A stretch of DNA of 64,000 nucleotides from Chitinophagales bacterium. Lineage in GTDB: Bacteria; Bacteroidota; Bacteroidia; Chitinophagales; Saprospiraceae. Shown in pieces: positions 35,195-44,014 of this stretch. The translations under genes were made by a program, and so were the position numbers. How positions within the stretch are numbered: the first letter of the stretch is position 1; each line of letters begins with the position of its first letter. Under the pieces are notes generated by a model, which was not told the origin of the DNA, did no database searches, and saw only the letters and a list, made by a program, of their open reading frames with translations. The stretch spans positions 62,001 to 126,000 of the forward strand of contig JAFLBP010000017.1 of NCBI GenBank assembly GCA_017303875.1, written 5' to 3'.

Positions 35195-36874
35195 ATGACG
35201 CGTTTGTTAAGCATCGCCTTCCTGACGGCAATGCTGCTGGCCTCCTGTGCCCGGCAAGGCTCCCTTACGGGTGGCGTGCGCGATACCACACCACCGGCTA
35301 TTGACTCTCTGCGCAGTACGCCCAATTTGCAAACCCGGTTTAAAGATCGAGCAATCAAGTTGTTTTTCAACGAATGGGTAACCTTGAACGATGTGCGCAA
35401 CCAGGTACTCATTTCGCCGCCTTTGGCTACTTTCCCTCAAATCGAACTCAAAAACAAAAGCGTTACGCTGACTTTCGACGAGAAAGAACAACTGCGCGAC
35501 AGCACTACCTACACCATCAATTTCGGAGAGGCCGTAAAAGACCTGCACGAAGGCAATGCCGCAAAAGACCTTCGTTTTGTGTTTTCTACCGGCGATCAAC
35601 TCGACAGCCTGAGCCTGCGCGGCAACGTCGCAGATGCGTTCAAAGGCGAAGGCATTGAAAAAGTAACCGTGCTCTGTTATGATGTGTTTGGCGACAGCGT
35701 AATTCAGAAAGAGCGACCTTATTATTTCGCTAAAACAGATAAAAACGGGCAGTTTGCCATCCGGAATATGCGTGCCGGTACGTTTAAAATAGTGGCCATC
35801 GAGGAAAATCTGGCTAATCTGAAATGGGAGGGCCGCGATGAACGCATTGCTTTCCAGCGCGAACCAATAAGTGTCAGCGCCGACTCTCAGGCGGTGCTTA
35901 CCTTGCGTATGTTTAAAGAAAATGCCCCTTTACGCCTGCTGGAACAACAGAAAAACCGATTCGGGTACCTTAAACTCGGGTATTCCTCCCGCCCCGAAAA
36001 CATTGCGTTGAGCAGTAACGACAGTGCCGCCGTTTTTGTCACGGAAGTGCTGCCCGACTCGCTGCTCATCTGGTACAATCGGAGCAGCAGCGAAGCCTGG
36101 GAACTTTATGCCGGCAAAGACACCGTAGCAATCAAAAGCCTCGATCGGGATGCTTTTTTTGAAAAATATAAATTTCAACCCGCAGATGCTGCTGCTGCAC
36201 CAACAAGTTCCCGCCGCGCGGCCTCCACACCAATCGGCCTGACGCCCGGCGCCGCGCCCGCGCCACCCACCAATCCACTGCGCGCCATTACACAGAACCC
36301 CGGCCGCCCGGCCATGATTCGCTTCAACAGTCCGGCACTGCAATTTGACACCAGTAAATGGTTGCTCACCCTCGACTCTCTGCCGTTCCGGGCTTTTAAA
36401 GTTGGCGCAGACTCCCTTCAGCCCCGCATGGTACGCCTCGATCTTGCCTGGAAACCCGGCGGCATCTATCAGCTTACCTTGTTTCCCGGCGCCCTGACGG
36501 ATATTTACGGCATCGGTACACAAGATACCTTTAAGTACCAACTCAATGTGACGGGAGAAAAGCAGCTCGGTGGCCTGAATGTTGAATTGGAAAACTTAGT
36601 GCCGGGGCAATCCTATATTTTCCAGTTGCTCAATGGAACGACCATCGAGCAGGAGCGCAGTTTTAAAGCAGAAGCCGGGAGCAAGCGTTTTGAATTCCGG
36701 AGTTTGCCCACCGCCGCCTATTCTTATCAGGTTATAATCGACGATAATGCCAATGGCCGCTGGGATACGGGAAATTACTACCAAAAAATTCAACCCGAAC
36801 AAATATTCAACAAAAAAGGCGAGGCCATCCGCGCCAACTGGGAGCTGGAGGCTGTTTTTGCAGTGCCGAAGTGA
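35195..36874 (+). CDS. Lipoprotein with N-terminal bacterial Ig-like domain
   Basis: 559 residues from the ATG at 35195, which puts a lipoprotein signal (MTRLLSIAFLTAMLLASC, lipobox LASC) at the N-terminus; the open frame extends to 35099 but only with a TTG start. The next 110 residues (GGVRDTTPPAIDSLRSTPN, FKDRAIKLFFNEWVTLNDV, LTFDEKEQLRDSTTYTINFG) match the SbsA-type Ig-like domain common in Bacteroidota lipoproteins. The middle has a carboxypeptidase-like or prealbumin-like fold (GQFAIRNMRAGTFKIVAIEE) and a Pro/Ala-rich linker near residue 335-375. The gene ends three bases from the convergent patatin gene. Function unknown; likely an outer-membrane lipoprotein. Confidence 0.85.
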   Translation: MTRLLSIAFLTAMLLASCARQGSLTGGVRDTTPPAIDSLRSTPNLQTRFKDRAIKLFFNEWVTLNDVRNQVLISPPLATFPQIELKNKSVTLTFDEKEQLRDSTTYTINFGEAVKDLHEGNAAKDLRFVFSTGDQLDSLSLRGNVADAFKGEGIEKVTVLCYDVFGDSVIQKERPYYFAKTDKNGQFAIRNMRAGTFKIVAIEENLANLKWEGRDERIAFQREPISVSADSQAVLTLRMFKENAPLRLLEQQKNRFGYLKLGYSSRPENIALSSNDSAAVFVTEVLPDSLLIWYNRSSSEAWELYAGKDTVAIKSLDRDAFFEKYKFQPADAAAAPTSSRRAASTPIGLTPGAAPAPPTNPLRAITQNPGRPAMIRFNSPALQFDTSKWLLTLDSLPFRAFKVGADSLQPRMVRLDLAWKPGGIYQLTLFPGALTDIYGIGTQDTFKYQLNVTGEKQLGGLNVELENLVPGQSYIFQLLNGTTIEQERSFKAEAGSKRFEFRSLPTAAYSYQVIIDDNANGRWDTGNYYQKIQPEQIFNKKGEAIRANWELEAVFAVPK

Positions 36875-36877
36875 GCT

Positions 36878-37966
36878 TTAAATGCTTTTGCGCTGCGATA
36901 CAACCCAGTGGTCAAAAAGCTTGGCGGCAATGGTGTCGAGTTTTTCGTCGTTGTCGTCGGCGCATTTAATGCCGGCCTGCCGCAAGGCATCAAGGTTTTT
37001 AGGACTTACATCGTCCATTTCCGGGCTTGCTCCGCCCAAATCGGGCATGATACGGTGGTATTGCTGTGGGACACCAAGGGTTTTGAAAAGTTTCATTAGT
37101 TGATAATCAACGGTTTCTGAAACCCCCGACATCATAATATCAATAATAGGCATAATCCATCGCAACAAACCCCAGCCGCGCGCCTGATCATAGGGGTAAC
37201 TTTTTTGTATAGCCCCGGTTCCTATTGACAGGATAAACATTTTATCGGGTGCGAGTACTGCATATTGGTTGTCGCGAAGCACTTTCATGGCTTCAATGAC
37301 GGCGCACATGGTGGGGTTATTGGCAAAAAGCCCCCCGTCTATGGTATGGTAGATAAACTGGCTGCCTGCTTCGGCGGTTGCCGGTGGAAAATAAGTAGGG
37401 GCGGCGGAGGTGCTGCGCGCTACCTGCCAGAGTTTAAAATCGCTGTTTGGTTTGGTTTCCGCGTCGTGGGAGGTGAAAAAGACCGCTTTGCGTTGTTGAA
37501 TGTCGTAACTGGTGATCAGACAAGGTTTGATCATTTGGCTGAGCCTGATCTCGCCGAGGTATTTTTTGAGAATATCTTCTATGTTTTCGGAGCCGAATTT
37601 AGCACCGAGTATTCCGGAAAAGAAGCCAGGTAAACGGCCGGAGGTGGTTTTTTTGAAAATTTGTGGTCCGTATTCCAAATACATCTGTACTGCCTCCTCC
37701 GCGGTAAAACGCGGGTAGTTCGGGTCTGTTTCGCTGGGCGACAGCAGCATACAGGAAAGAATACCACCGGTGCTGGTGCCGGCAACGAGGTCAAAGCATT
37801 GTGCGAGGCGGATGGGGCGTGCGTCGGGAAATTCGGCGCGCTGTTTTTCCAACGCTTCATTGAGTTTGCGTTCCAGCGCGATCAGTACCTGCCCGGTAAG
37901 AATACCCCGGATACCGCCTCCGTCGAGGCTGAGGATGAATCGGAGATTGGATGTAGTGGTTTCCAT
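36878..37966 (-). CDS. Patatin-like phospholipase
   Basis: 362 residues. The oxyanion-hole motif DGGGIRG is at residues 15-21, the nucleophile elbow GTSTGG at 63-68 with Ser65, and the catalytic Asp is in the IDGGLFANNP block near residue 210. Together these make the Ser-Asp dyad of patatins, which hydrolyse acyl esters of lipids. No signal peptide or membrane segment is visible, so it is probably cytoplasmic. It converges on the Ig-like lipoprotein gene with a three-base gap and no terminator between. Confidence 0.94.
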   Translation of the reverse strand: METTTSNLRFILSLDGGGIRGILTGQVLIALERKLNEALEKQRAEFPDARPIRLAQCFDLVAGTSTGGILSCMLLSPSETDPNYPRFTAEEAVQMYLEYGPQIFKKTTSGRLPGFFSGILGAKFGSENIEDILKKYLGEIRLSQMIKPCLITSYDIQQRKAVFFTSHDAETKPNSDFKLWQVARSTSAAPTYFPPATAEAGSQFIYHTIDGGLFANNPTMCAVIEAMKVLRDNQYAVLAPDKMFILSIGTGAIQKSYPYDQARGWGLLRWIMPIIDIMMSGVSETVDYQLMKLFKTLGVPQQYHRIMPDLGGASPEMDDVSPKNLDALRQAGIKCADDNDEKLDTIAAKLFDHWVVSQRKSI

Positions 37967-38051
37967 AAGTATAGAATAAAAGGCAAATTTGGGTGTAAAA
38001 ATTTATATTCCACATTAAGTAATCGTTTAGTCTGTTCAAATATCAATTTTC

Positions 38052-38717
38052 TCACAGCGCATACATAGCGCGCAGCAACACCCTAAACTGCGTGATGCGC
38101 AGGGTCGCCTGGTAACCGCCGGCGCCGAAAGTCGGGTCGGAAAAGTCAAGATCGGCCGTGTTGGCACCAGACATAAAGCGGGCACCGAGGCTCAGGTGCA
38201 GGCGCTTCAGTACCTCCGTGCGCAGGCCCAACTCAAGTAGGCTGTTGATATCGGAGCTGCGTTTCAATTCGTAACTATAGCTGTATCGGGGGGTAGAACC
38301 GCTGCTTTCCTTCGGATTGGAAAAGGCCAGTCCGAAACCGGCGGCGGCGAAGGGTTGCAGGCGTTTTTCCGGGAGGAAATAATAGCGCAGCACAATGCCG
38401 AGTTCTGTCTGGTTCTGCTGGAGCGTACTCGGAATTTTGCCGATGAAAAAATCTTCAAACACCGTATTGATCGTGCGTTTGGAGAAGGAAAGTTCGGGAG
38501 AGAAATAAAAACTTTTGTGGATGCGGAAGTCGCCTGCAACCCCGATCAGCAGGTTGCTGTAATCCTCGTAAGCGGCTACGTTTCCATTGGCTTTGGGCAT
38601 GACAAAGGCATAGCCGGCTTGCAGGCCGAGCATACTTTGTTGGGCCTTGGCCTGTATGGCGCAAAAGAGCAGGGCCAGTGCTGCTGCCAGCATGCCGGTG
38701 TTGTGTTTTATGGACAT
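38052..38717 (-). CDS. PorT-like outer-membrane beta-barrel protein
   Basis: 221 residues from the ATG at 38717, giving a signal peptide (MLAAALALLFCAIQAKAQ); the open frame extends to 38828 but overlaps the upstream dioxygenase gene. LGLQAGYAFVMPKANGN, then alternating strands such as FYFSPELSFSKR, LGIVLRYYFLPEKRLQPFAAAGFGLAF and RLHLSLGARFMSG, describe an eight-stranded barrel of the OMP_b-brl type. It begins 16 bases after the 3-hydroxyanthranilate dioxygenase stop, so the two may be co-transcribed, though a shared role is not obvious. Confidence 0.8.
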   Translation of the reverse strand: MSIKHNTGMLAAALALLFCAIQAKAQQSMLGLQAGYAFVMPKANGNVAAYEDYSNLLIGVAGDFRIHKSFYFSPELSFSKRTINTVFEDFFIGKIPSTLQQNQTELGIVLRYYFLPEKRLQPFAAAGFGLAFSNPKESSGSTPRYSYSYELKRSSDINSLLELGLRTEVLKRLHLSLGARFMSGANTADLDFSDPTFGAGGYQATLRITQFRVLLRAMYAL

Positions 38718-38733
38718 ATGGTAGGTAATTTTA

Positions 38734-39246
38734 CTACGACATTTGCATGACCGTGCCACAAACCTTGCAAGTGCGCATTGCTTCATTGGCGGCGTACTCG
38801 GCAATGGCCGATTTGATTTGTGTGCCAATGTCTTTGAGCGTCATGTGCGCTTCATGCAAGGGGTGGTTACATTTTTCACAAAACCACAGCAGCTTGTCTA
38901 TCTCGCCCGGGCGGCGGTGGCGTTCCAGCACCAGGCCAACGGTACCTGCCGGGCGTTGGGGAGAGTGCGGTACACGGGGCGGCAACAGAAACATTTCGCC
39001 TTCGCGGATATCAATGGTGTCGGGTTCGCCGGCTTCATTGATAATTTTCACCTGAATATCGCCTTCCAGCTGGTAAAAAAGCTCTTCGCCTTCTTCCCAG
39101 TGATAGTCTTTGCGGCCATTGGGGCCACCTACGATCATGACGATGAAGTCGTCATTTTCCAGGTATACCTGTTTGTTGCCAACCGGCGGTTGGAGCAGGT
39201 GGCGGTTTTCTTCGATCCAGGAGCGGAGGTTGAAAGGTTTTAGCAT
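38734..39246 (-). CDS. nbaC: 3-hydroxyanthranilate 3,4-dioxygenase
   Basis: 170 residues from the ATG at 39246; the open frame reaches 39381 but the shorter start matches the family and sits just after a promoter. The enzyme opens the ring of 3-hydroxyanthranilate in the kynurenine pathway toward quinolinate/NAD or in 2-nitrobenzoate/tryptophan breakdown. The catalytic iron ligands are His49, Glu55 (DYHWEEGEELFYQ) and His94 (PPRVPHSPQRP). The bacterial-type C-terminal rubredoxin-like iron site has Cys123, Cys126, Cys160 and Cys163. No other kynurenine-pathway gene is in the window. Confidence 0.95.
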   Translation of the reverse strand: MLKPFNLRSWIEENRHLLQPPVGNKQVYLENDDFIVMIVGGPNGRKDYHWEEGEELFYQLEGDIQVKIINEAGEPDTIDIREGEMFLLPPRVPHSPQRPAGTVGLVLERHRRPGEIDKLLWFCEKCNHPLHEAHMTLKDIGTQIKSAIAEYAANEAMRTCKVCGTVMQMS

Positions 39247-39268
39247 GGCAAGGCGTGTTTTAGGGTGA

Positions 39269-39276
39269 CAAATATA
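39269..39276 (-). promoter_or_regulatory. -7 promoter element for 3-hydroxyanthranilate dioxygenase
   Basis: The plus strand CAAATATA reads TATATTTG on the minus strand, 23 bases upstream of the ATG at 39246. It supports that start over the earlier one at 39381. Confidence 0.55.
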
Positions 39277-39375
39277 GGGCGCTTCTCTGCTTACTTGCTG
39301 CAGTGCCCTGATGTTTTGTGAAATGGTCTTCGCTTGTGCCGACAACCGTTGGCGCGCTGCTTGCGTCAGGCATAC

Positions 39376-40131
39376 ATGCATACCACGAAAACAATATTAG
39401 CGATACTAATGGGCAGCCTTATCTTAAGCGGGCGACTGCTGGCGCAGCGCGGCGTTTTAAGGGCTGTTGACCGCGCTGATTATCAGTACTTTATTGCGCC
39501 GACGGGTTTTGTGCCGAAGCCCGGCGATCGTTTGTTCCGAAGTTCCAACATTGCGCTCAATCAGTTGCAATTGGTCCAAAATGGCGGCGGCATCCTCGGC
39601 ATTGGTTTTTTGTTCCGGAAGCCGCTGTGGGCTATCGGGCAAACACATTTTCCAAAATTCCGGAATAGAGGCCCTGTTTATAATGTTGCGGCCGTATTTG
39701 TGGAAACTCCCGAAGACGATGAAAGGGGCAGCGATCTTGGTGCTGTGTTTTCAAGCGTCACCTTAGGCAATCGTCAAAAACACTTCAGCATTGGCGCCGG
39801 GGCTTTGGTGCTGGGCGCCGATCCTGCTCCAGGTGCACGGTTTCCGGCAATTCCTCTGGCGCTGACCCTCCATGCCAAAGCGCCTTTAACGAGCCATACC
39901 TTTCTGATGACCGAAAACTACATCCTCTGGCAGGAAGGCTCCTGGGGGATCGCCGGATTAAGCGGGTTTCGTTTCAGCACCAAACGTGTTGTACTTGACC
40001 TCGGTACGATGTTAATGATTTTACCCGCTGATTGGCAATTTGAAAGCCGGACCCGTTTTTGGGGGGGTGCGCCCATCGTAAACCTCCACGTTAATTTTTA
40101 CCGAAAAGCAGTGGCGCCGGAAGCAGAGTAG
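39376..40131 (+). CDS. Exported protein of unknown function
   Basis: 251 residues from the ATG at 39376, giving a signal peptide (MHTTKTILAILMGSLILSGRLLAQ); the open frame begins 14 codons earlier at 39334. The rest has alternating hydrophobic strands (KHFSIGAGALVLGA, FPAIPLALTLHAKA, WGIAGLSGFRFSTKRVVLDLGTML) and ends in VNLHVNFYRKAVAPEAE, suggesting a small beta-barrel or periplasmic beta protein. I do not recognise a family. A run of seven G residues lies at 40061-40067. It is divergent from the dioxygenase operon. Confidence 0.65.
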   Translation: MHTTKTILAILMGSLILSGRLLAQRGVLRAVDRADYQYFIAPTGFVPKPGDRLFRSSNIALNQLQLVQNGGGILGIGFLFRKPLWAIGQTHFPKFRNRGPVYNVAAVFVETPEDDERGSDLGAVFSSVTLGNRQKHFSIGAGALVLGADPAPGARFPAIPLALTLHAKAPLTSHTFLMTENYILWQEGSWGIAGLSGFRFSTKRVVLDLGTMLMILPADWQFESRTRFWGGAPIVNLHVNFYRKAVAPEAE

Positions 40132-40170
40132 ATTCAGGCTGAAAATCCCGGATTTGCACAGCAAACACCC

Positions 40171-40178
40171 TATCTTTG
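40171..40178 (+). promoter_or_regulatory. -7 promoter element for serC
   Basis: TATCTTTG at 40171-40178, 28 bases ahead of the serC ATG. TTTG at 40153 is a possible -33 element, but the 14-base spacer is short. It overlaps the open frame's alternative TTG start at 40176, which is therefore rejected. Confidence 0.6.
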
Positions 40179-40205
40179 TCCCTCCCTTTTTCGACAAATA
40201 CGCAC

Positions 40206-41282
40206 ATGAAAAAACACAACTACTCCGCCGGGCCCTCCATTTTGCCGGCGCCCGTACTTAAGGAAGCCGCCAAAGCAGTGGCCAATTATCAGAACAGCGG
40301 CCTGAGCCTGCTCGAATTGTCGCACCGTGGTCCGGAATTTACGGCCATCATGGAAGAGGCCAACGCCTTGCTGCGCGAATTGCTCGAACTGCCCGACGGC
40401 TACCACACCCTTTGGCTTACCGGCGGCGCCAGTACGCAGTTCTTCATGGCGCCCATGAACCTGCTCGACGACGCGCAAACCGCTGCCTATACCGATACCG
40501 GCACCTGGGCCAATAAAGCCATTAAAGAGGCAAAGGCTTTTGGCAATGTGGAAGTAGTGGCAAGCTCCAAAGCGGATAATTACACCCATATTCCGAAAAA
40601 ATTTAAAATGCATAAAAATGCAGCCTACCTGCATTTTACCAGCAACAATACTATTTACGGCACGCAATGGCATAAATTCCCGAAGGTGGATGCGCCGTTG
40701 GTTTGCGATATGTCGTCCGACTTTCTGAGCCGCCCTTTTGATGTAAAACCCTTTGGTTTGATTTACGCCGGCGCGCAGAAAAACCTCGGTCCGGCAGGCG
40801 TTACCTCGGTCATTGTACGCGAAGATATGCTCGGCAAGGTGCAGCGCCACCTGCCTTCCATGCTCGACTATCGCACCTTTATCAAGGAAGACTCGCTGTA
40901 CAACACGCCGCCGGTATTCCCCATTTATGTGAGCCTGCTCACCATGCGCTGGATCAAGAAAAACGGCGGTTTGAAAGGAATACAGCGCCGCAACAAGGCC
41001 AAAGCCGCCCTTTTGTACAACGAACTGGATCAAAATCCCCTCTTCCGGGGCGTTTGCGCCAAAGAAGACCGCTCGCTCATGAACCCCTGCTTCGTCATGG
41101 CCGAAGGCTATACGCAACTCGAAAAAGAGTTTTCCAAACTTTGTGAGGAAAACGGCATTGTGGGCCTCAAAGGGCACCGCAGCGTCGGCGGTTTCCGCGC
41201 TTCCATGTACAACGGTATGCCCAAATCCAGTGTGCAGGTACTCGTTGACCTGATGCAGGATTTTGCCAAACGCAAAGCGTAG
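40206..41282 (+). CDS. serC: Phosphoserine aminotransferase
   Basis: 358 residues from the ATG at 40206 (MKKHNYSAGPSILP, the family opening). It is a class V PLP-dependent aminotransferase converting 3-phosphohydroxypyruvate and glutamate to phosphoserine and 2-oxoglutarate in serine synthesis; many homologues also act in pyridoxal phosphate synthesis. The PLP lysine is Lys192 in YAGAQKNLGPAG. WLTGGASTQFFMAPMNLL, YTDTGTWANKAIKEAK and the C-terminal LKGHRSVGGFRASMYNGMP are also conserved. serA and serB are not in the window. Palindrome C follows six bases after the stop. Confidence 0.97.
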   Translation: MKKHNYSAGPSILPAPVLKEAAKAVANYQNSGLSLLELSHRGPEFTAIMEEANALLRELLELPDGYHTLWLTGGASTQFFMAPMNLLDDAQTAAYTDTGTWANKAIKEAKAFGNVEVVASSKADNYTHIPKKFKMHKNAAYLHFTSNNTIYGTQWHKFPKVDAPLVCDMSSDFLSRPFDVKPFGLIYAGAQKNLGPAGVTSVIVREDMLGKVQRHLPSMLDYRTFIKEDSLYNTPPVFPIYVSLLTMRWIKKNGGLKGIQRRNKAKAALLYNELDQNPLFRGVCAKEDRSLMNPCFVMAEGYTQLEKEFSKLCEENGIVGLKGHRSVGGFRASMYNGMPKSSVQVLVDLMQDFAKRKA

Positions 41283-41287
41283 GTTTT

Positions 41288-41412
<125 letters not shown>

Positions 41413-41417
41413 TATAA

Positions 41418-42170
41418 TTGATTTTGAAGGCGCGCAGCATAAAAACCGCCATTCACATTGAAGGAGTGGCCATTCCGGTGCTCATCCGATTGGAGCTGGG
41501 CGCCGGGCATTCGTATAGCATCAATGGCCGTAGCCTGCGACTGCGTTTGCCGGTGCATGCGAACACCCAACTGATTGAGCAGCACCTGATGCAGTGCCGC
41601 GACTGGGTGGAACAACAGGTTTTTCCAAAAAAACCGGCCCTGCGCGAAGCTTTTATGGGCGGTGCGGAGCGCAAAAGCGGCGATATACTTACGGTAGGCG
41701 AGCGCCAATACCGGCTGGAAATTGCCTTTAAGGAACAAGCGACCAATACGGCCCGTCACAAGTCGGGCGTCATTTTTTTACAGCTCAATCCAAAGCTCAA
41801 TGCCTGGGAGCGCGGGCGCGTGACCAAAACCCTGCTTTCGCGCGTGGTCGCCCGTGATTTTTTGCCGGAAATAAGCGAACGGGTGCTGCGCATGAACGAA
41901 CAAACCTTCCGCCAGCCCATCAGCAGCGTCAACCTCAAATACAATCATTCCAACTGGGGCAGCTGCTCCAGTCATGCCAACGTAAACCTCTCCACCCGGC
42001 TCTTATTCGCGCCGCGCAAGGTGCAGGATTATGTCATCCTGCACGAACTCGCCCACCTGCTCGAAATGAACCATTCCGACCGCTTTTGGAAACTCGTGGA
42101 GCAATATATGCCCGACTACCAGGAGCAGGAAAAATGGCTCAAAAAAAATCGGCAATTGTGTGATTTTTAG
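41418..42170 (+). CDS. YgjP/SprT-like M48-type metalloprotease domain protein
   Basis: 250 residues if the TTG at 41418 is used; no ATG is available near the start, and a second TTG at 41424 (MKARSIKT) is equally possible. The N-terminal beta part (IRLELGAGHSYSINGRSLRLRLP) and the C-terminal SWGSCSSHANVNLSTRLLFAPRKVQDYVILHELAHLLEMNHSDRFW block define the YgjP (DUF45) family. HELAH gives the HExxH zinc motif, with the third ligand in NHSDRFW. The enzyme activity is not well characterised in this family. It is followed by a truncated haemoglobin after 14 bases, then proA. Confidence 0.87.
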   Translation: MILKARSIKTAIHIEGVAIPVLIRLELGAGHSYSINGRSLRLRLPVHANTQLIEQHLMQCRDWVEQQVFPKKPALREAFMGGAERKSGDILTVGERQYRLEIAFKEQATNTARHKSGVIFLQLNPKLNAWERGRVTKTLLSRVVARDFLPEISERVLRMNEQTFRQPISSVNLKYNHSNWGSCSSHANVNLSTRLLFAPRKVQDYVILHELAHLLEMNHSDRFWKLVEQYMPDYQEQEKWLKKNRQLCDF

Positions 42171-42184
42171 AAAATAAATCAAGC

Positions 42185-42571
42185 ATGAAACCAGACATAC
42201 AAACCACCGACGATGTAAAGGCGCTCATTGACCTTTTTTATGAAAAAGTGCGCGCCGATACGCAAATTGGCTATATTTTTAATGAAGTGGCCCGCGTCGA
42301 CTGGGCGCATCACCTGCCCGTGATGTACAAATTTTGGGAATTTTTGCTCCTCGGCACGCCGGATGCCTACCGCGGCAACCCCATTGAAAAACATAATGAA
42401 CTGCACGCACGCCACCGCCTAAAAGCCAGCGATTTTGAACAATGGGTGCTGTTGTTTAAAGCATCCGTCGATGAGCTTTTTGAAGGCCCCAAGGCAGAAG
42501 ATGCCAAATTTCGCGCTTTCGCTATCGCCGAAACCTGGAAACCCAAGTTCGACGGCCCCTTCGCAAAATAA
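42185..42571 (+). CDS. Group III truncated haemoglobin
   Basis: 128 residues. It is a small haem protein binding oxygen or nitric oxide. The pattern LIDLFYEKVRADTQIGYIFNEVARVDWAHHLPVMYKFWEFLLLG is typical of group III. LHARHRLKASDFEQWVLLF holds the proximal His of helix F. The stop codon overlaps the start of proA (TAATG at 42569-42573), so the genes are translationally coupled. Possible roles in family members include NO handling or microaerobic respiration; none is proven here. Confidence 0.92.
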   Translation: MKPDIQTTDDVKALIDLFYEKVRADTQIGYIFNEVARVDWAHHLPVMYKFWEFLLLGTPDAYRGNPIEKHNELHARHRLKASDFEQWVLLFKASVDELFEGPKAEDAKFRAFAIAETWKPKFDGPFAK

Positions 42572-43824
42572 TGCTTATGGAAAACCTGCAAACCCAACTC
42601 GAAGGCCTGCGCAAAGCTTCCGCCCTTCTGGCGCAGGTACCGGATACTACAATTCAGGCAGCACTGAATAGTTTGGCCGATCTTACCCTCGAACGCAGCG
42701 ACCTGCTGCTGACCGAAAACCGCCGCGATCTGGAACGCATGGATCCCGCCGATCCCAAATACGACCGACTGCTGCTGGATGAAAAACGACTCGCTGCCAT
42801 CGCCGCCGACTTGCGTCAGGTAGCATCCTTGCCTTCCCCTCTGGGCAAGGTGCTTTCGGAACACCAAACCCCGAACGGGCTGCATTTTACCAAAATAAGC
42901 GTACCCATTGGCGTCATCGGGATTGTCTATGAATCGAGGCCCAACGTGACTTTCGACGTGAGCGCCCTTTGCCTCAAATCCGGCAATGCGGTTGTGTTGA
43001 AGGGGAGCCGGGACGCGCATTATTCCAACCTGGCCATCGTTGCCCTGATCCACGAGGCGCTGGCGCCCTTTGGTTTGGCCGATACGGTGTTGCTCGCCCC
43101 TTCTGAGCGGGAGGCACTGGGCGAAATCCTGCAAGCCGACCGCTATATTGATGCCCTGATACCGCGTGGCGGACAAGGCCTTATTGATTACGTGCGCGCC
43201 AATAGCAAAGTGCCCGTTATTGAAACCGGCGCTGGCGTGGTGCATGTTTTTGTGGATAAAAGCGCAGATTTGCAAAAAGCCCGGGCCATTATTGAAAATG
43301 CCAAAGCCCGGCGCGTGAGCGTTTGCAACGCGTTAGATACCCTGCTCTTGCACCGTCATTGCCTGATTGACCTGCATTTTTTACTAAAAAATCTGGGCGC
43401 GCAGCATCAATGCGTCGTGTATGCCGATGCAGAAGCCTATGCGGCTTTGCAGCCCCATTATCCTGCCGACTTGCTCTTTCGGGCAGAAGCCGAACATTAC
43501 GGCCAGGAATTTTTATCCATGAAAATGGCCGTGCGCACGGTGCCCGATATAGCGGCAGCGCTGGAGCATATAGCGCGCTACAGCTCCCGGCACAGCGAAG
43601 CCATTGTGGCCGAAGATGCCGTTGCAGTGGAAACTTTTTTGAACCGCGTGGATGCTGCCGTGGTATATGCCAATGCGAGCACCGCTTTTACCGACGGCGG
43701 GCAATTTGGCTTTGGCGCAGAAATCGGCATCAGTACCCAAAAACTGCATGCGCGCGGGCCTATGGCCTTGCCGGAATTGTGCGGTTATAAATGGGTGGTG
43801 CGCGGCACGGGGCAGGTGCGTTGA
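42571..43824 (+). CDS. proA: Glutamate-5-semialdehyde dehydrogenase (gamma-glutamyl phosphate reductase)
   Basis: 417 residues, the normal length. It reduces gamma-glutamyl phosphate with NADPH in proline synthesis. An aldehyde dehydrogenase-fold protein with the catalytic Cys252 in RRVSVCNALDTLLL. Other family blocks are VPIGVIGIVYESRPNVTFDVSALCLKSGNAVVLKGS, IPRGGQGLIDYVR and FTDGGQFGFGAEIGISTQKLHARGPM. It is joined to the truncated haemoglobin by a TAATG overlap. proB is not visible in the window. The ATG at 42577 is an alternative start. Confidence 0.97.
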   Translation: MLMENLQTQLEGLRKASALLAQVPDTTIQAALNSLADLTLERSDLLLTENRRDLERMDPADPKYDRLLLDEKRLAAIAADLRQVASLPSPLGKVLSEHQTPNGLHFTKISVPIGVIGIVYESRPNVTFDVSALCLKSGNAVVLKGSRDAHYSNLAIVALIHEALAPFGLADTVLLAPSEREALGEILQADRYIDALIPRGGQGLIDYVRANSKVPVIETGAGVVHVFVDKSADLQKARAIIENAKARRVSVCNALDTLLLHRHCLIDLHFLLKNLGAQHQCVVYADAEAYAALQPHYPADLLFRAEAEHYGQEFLSMKMAVRTVPDIAAALEHIARYSSRHSEAIVAEDAVAVETFLNRVDAAVVYANASTAFTDGGQFGFGAEIGISTQKLHARGPMALPELCGYKWVVRGTGQVR

Positions 43825-44014
43825 AAGGCCAGGCTTCTAATACTTTTTTAATCTTTTTGGCCAGAAAAAAGTGCAACATTTGCAGGAGAAACACCTTCTG
43901 CTGTAATCCTTGTACGAAGCGGGTTTATGAACAATACCGGGCAACGCTTAGCAAATAATTCAGGCTGTCGGGCTACCTTTACAACCCACTTTTGTCAAGG
44001 TCTAATTTGCTTTT

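Noticed and set aside
43825..44014. Promoter or terminator between proA and the haloperoxidase-like gene
   Set aside because: TACCTTTA near 43974 misses the last consensus base, and GGCCA-containing pairs near 43835-43870 are too short to support a terminator call.
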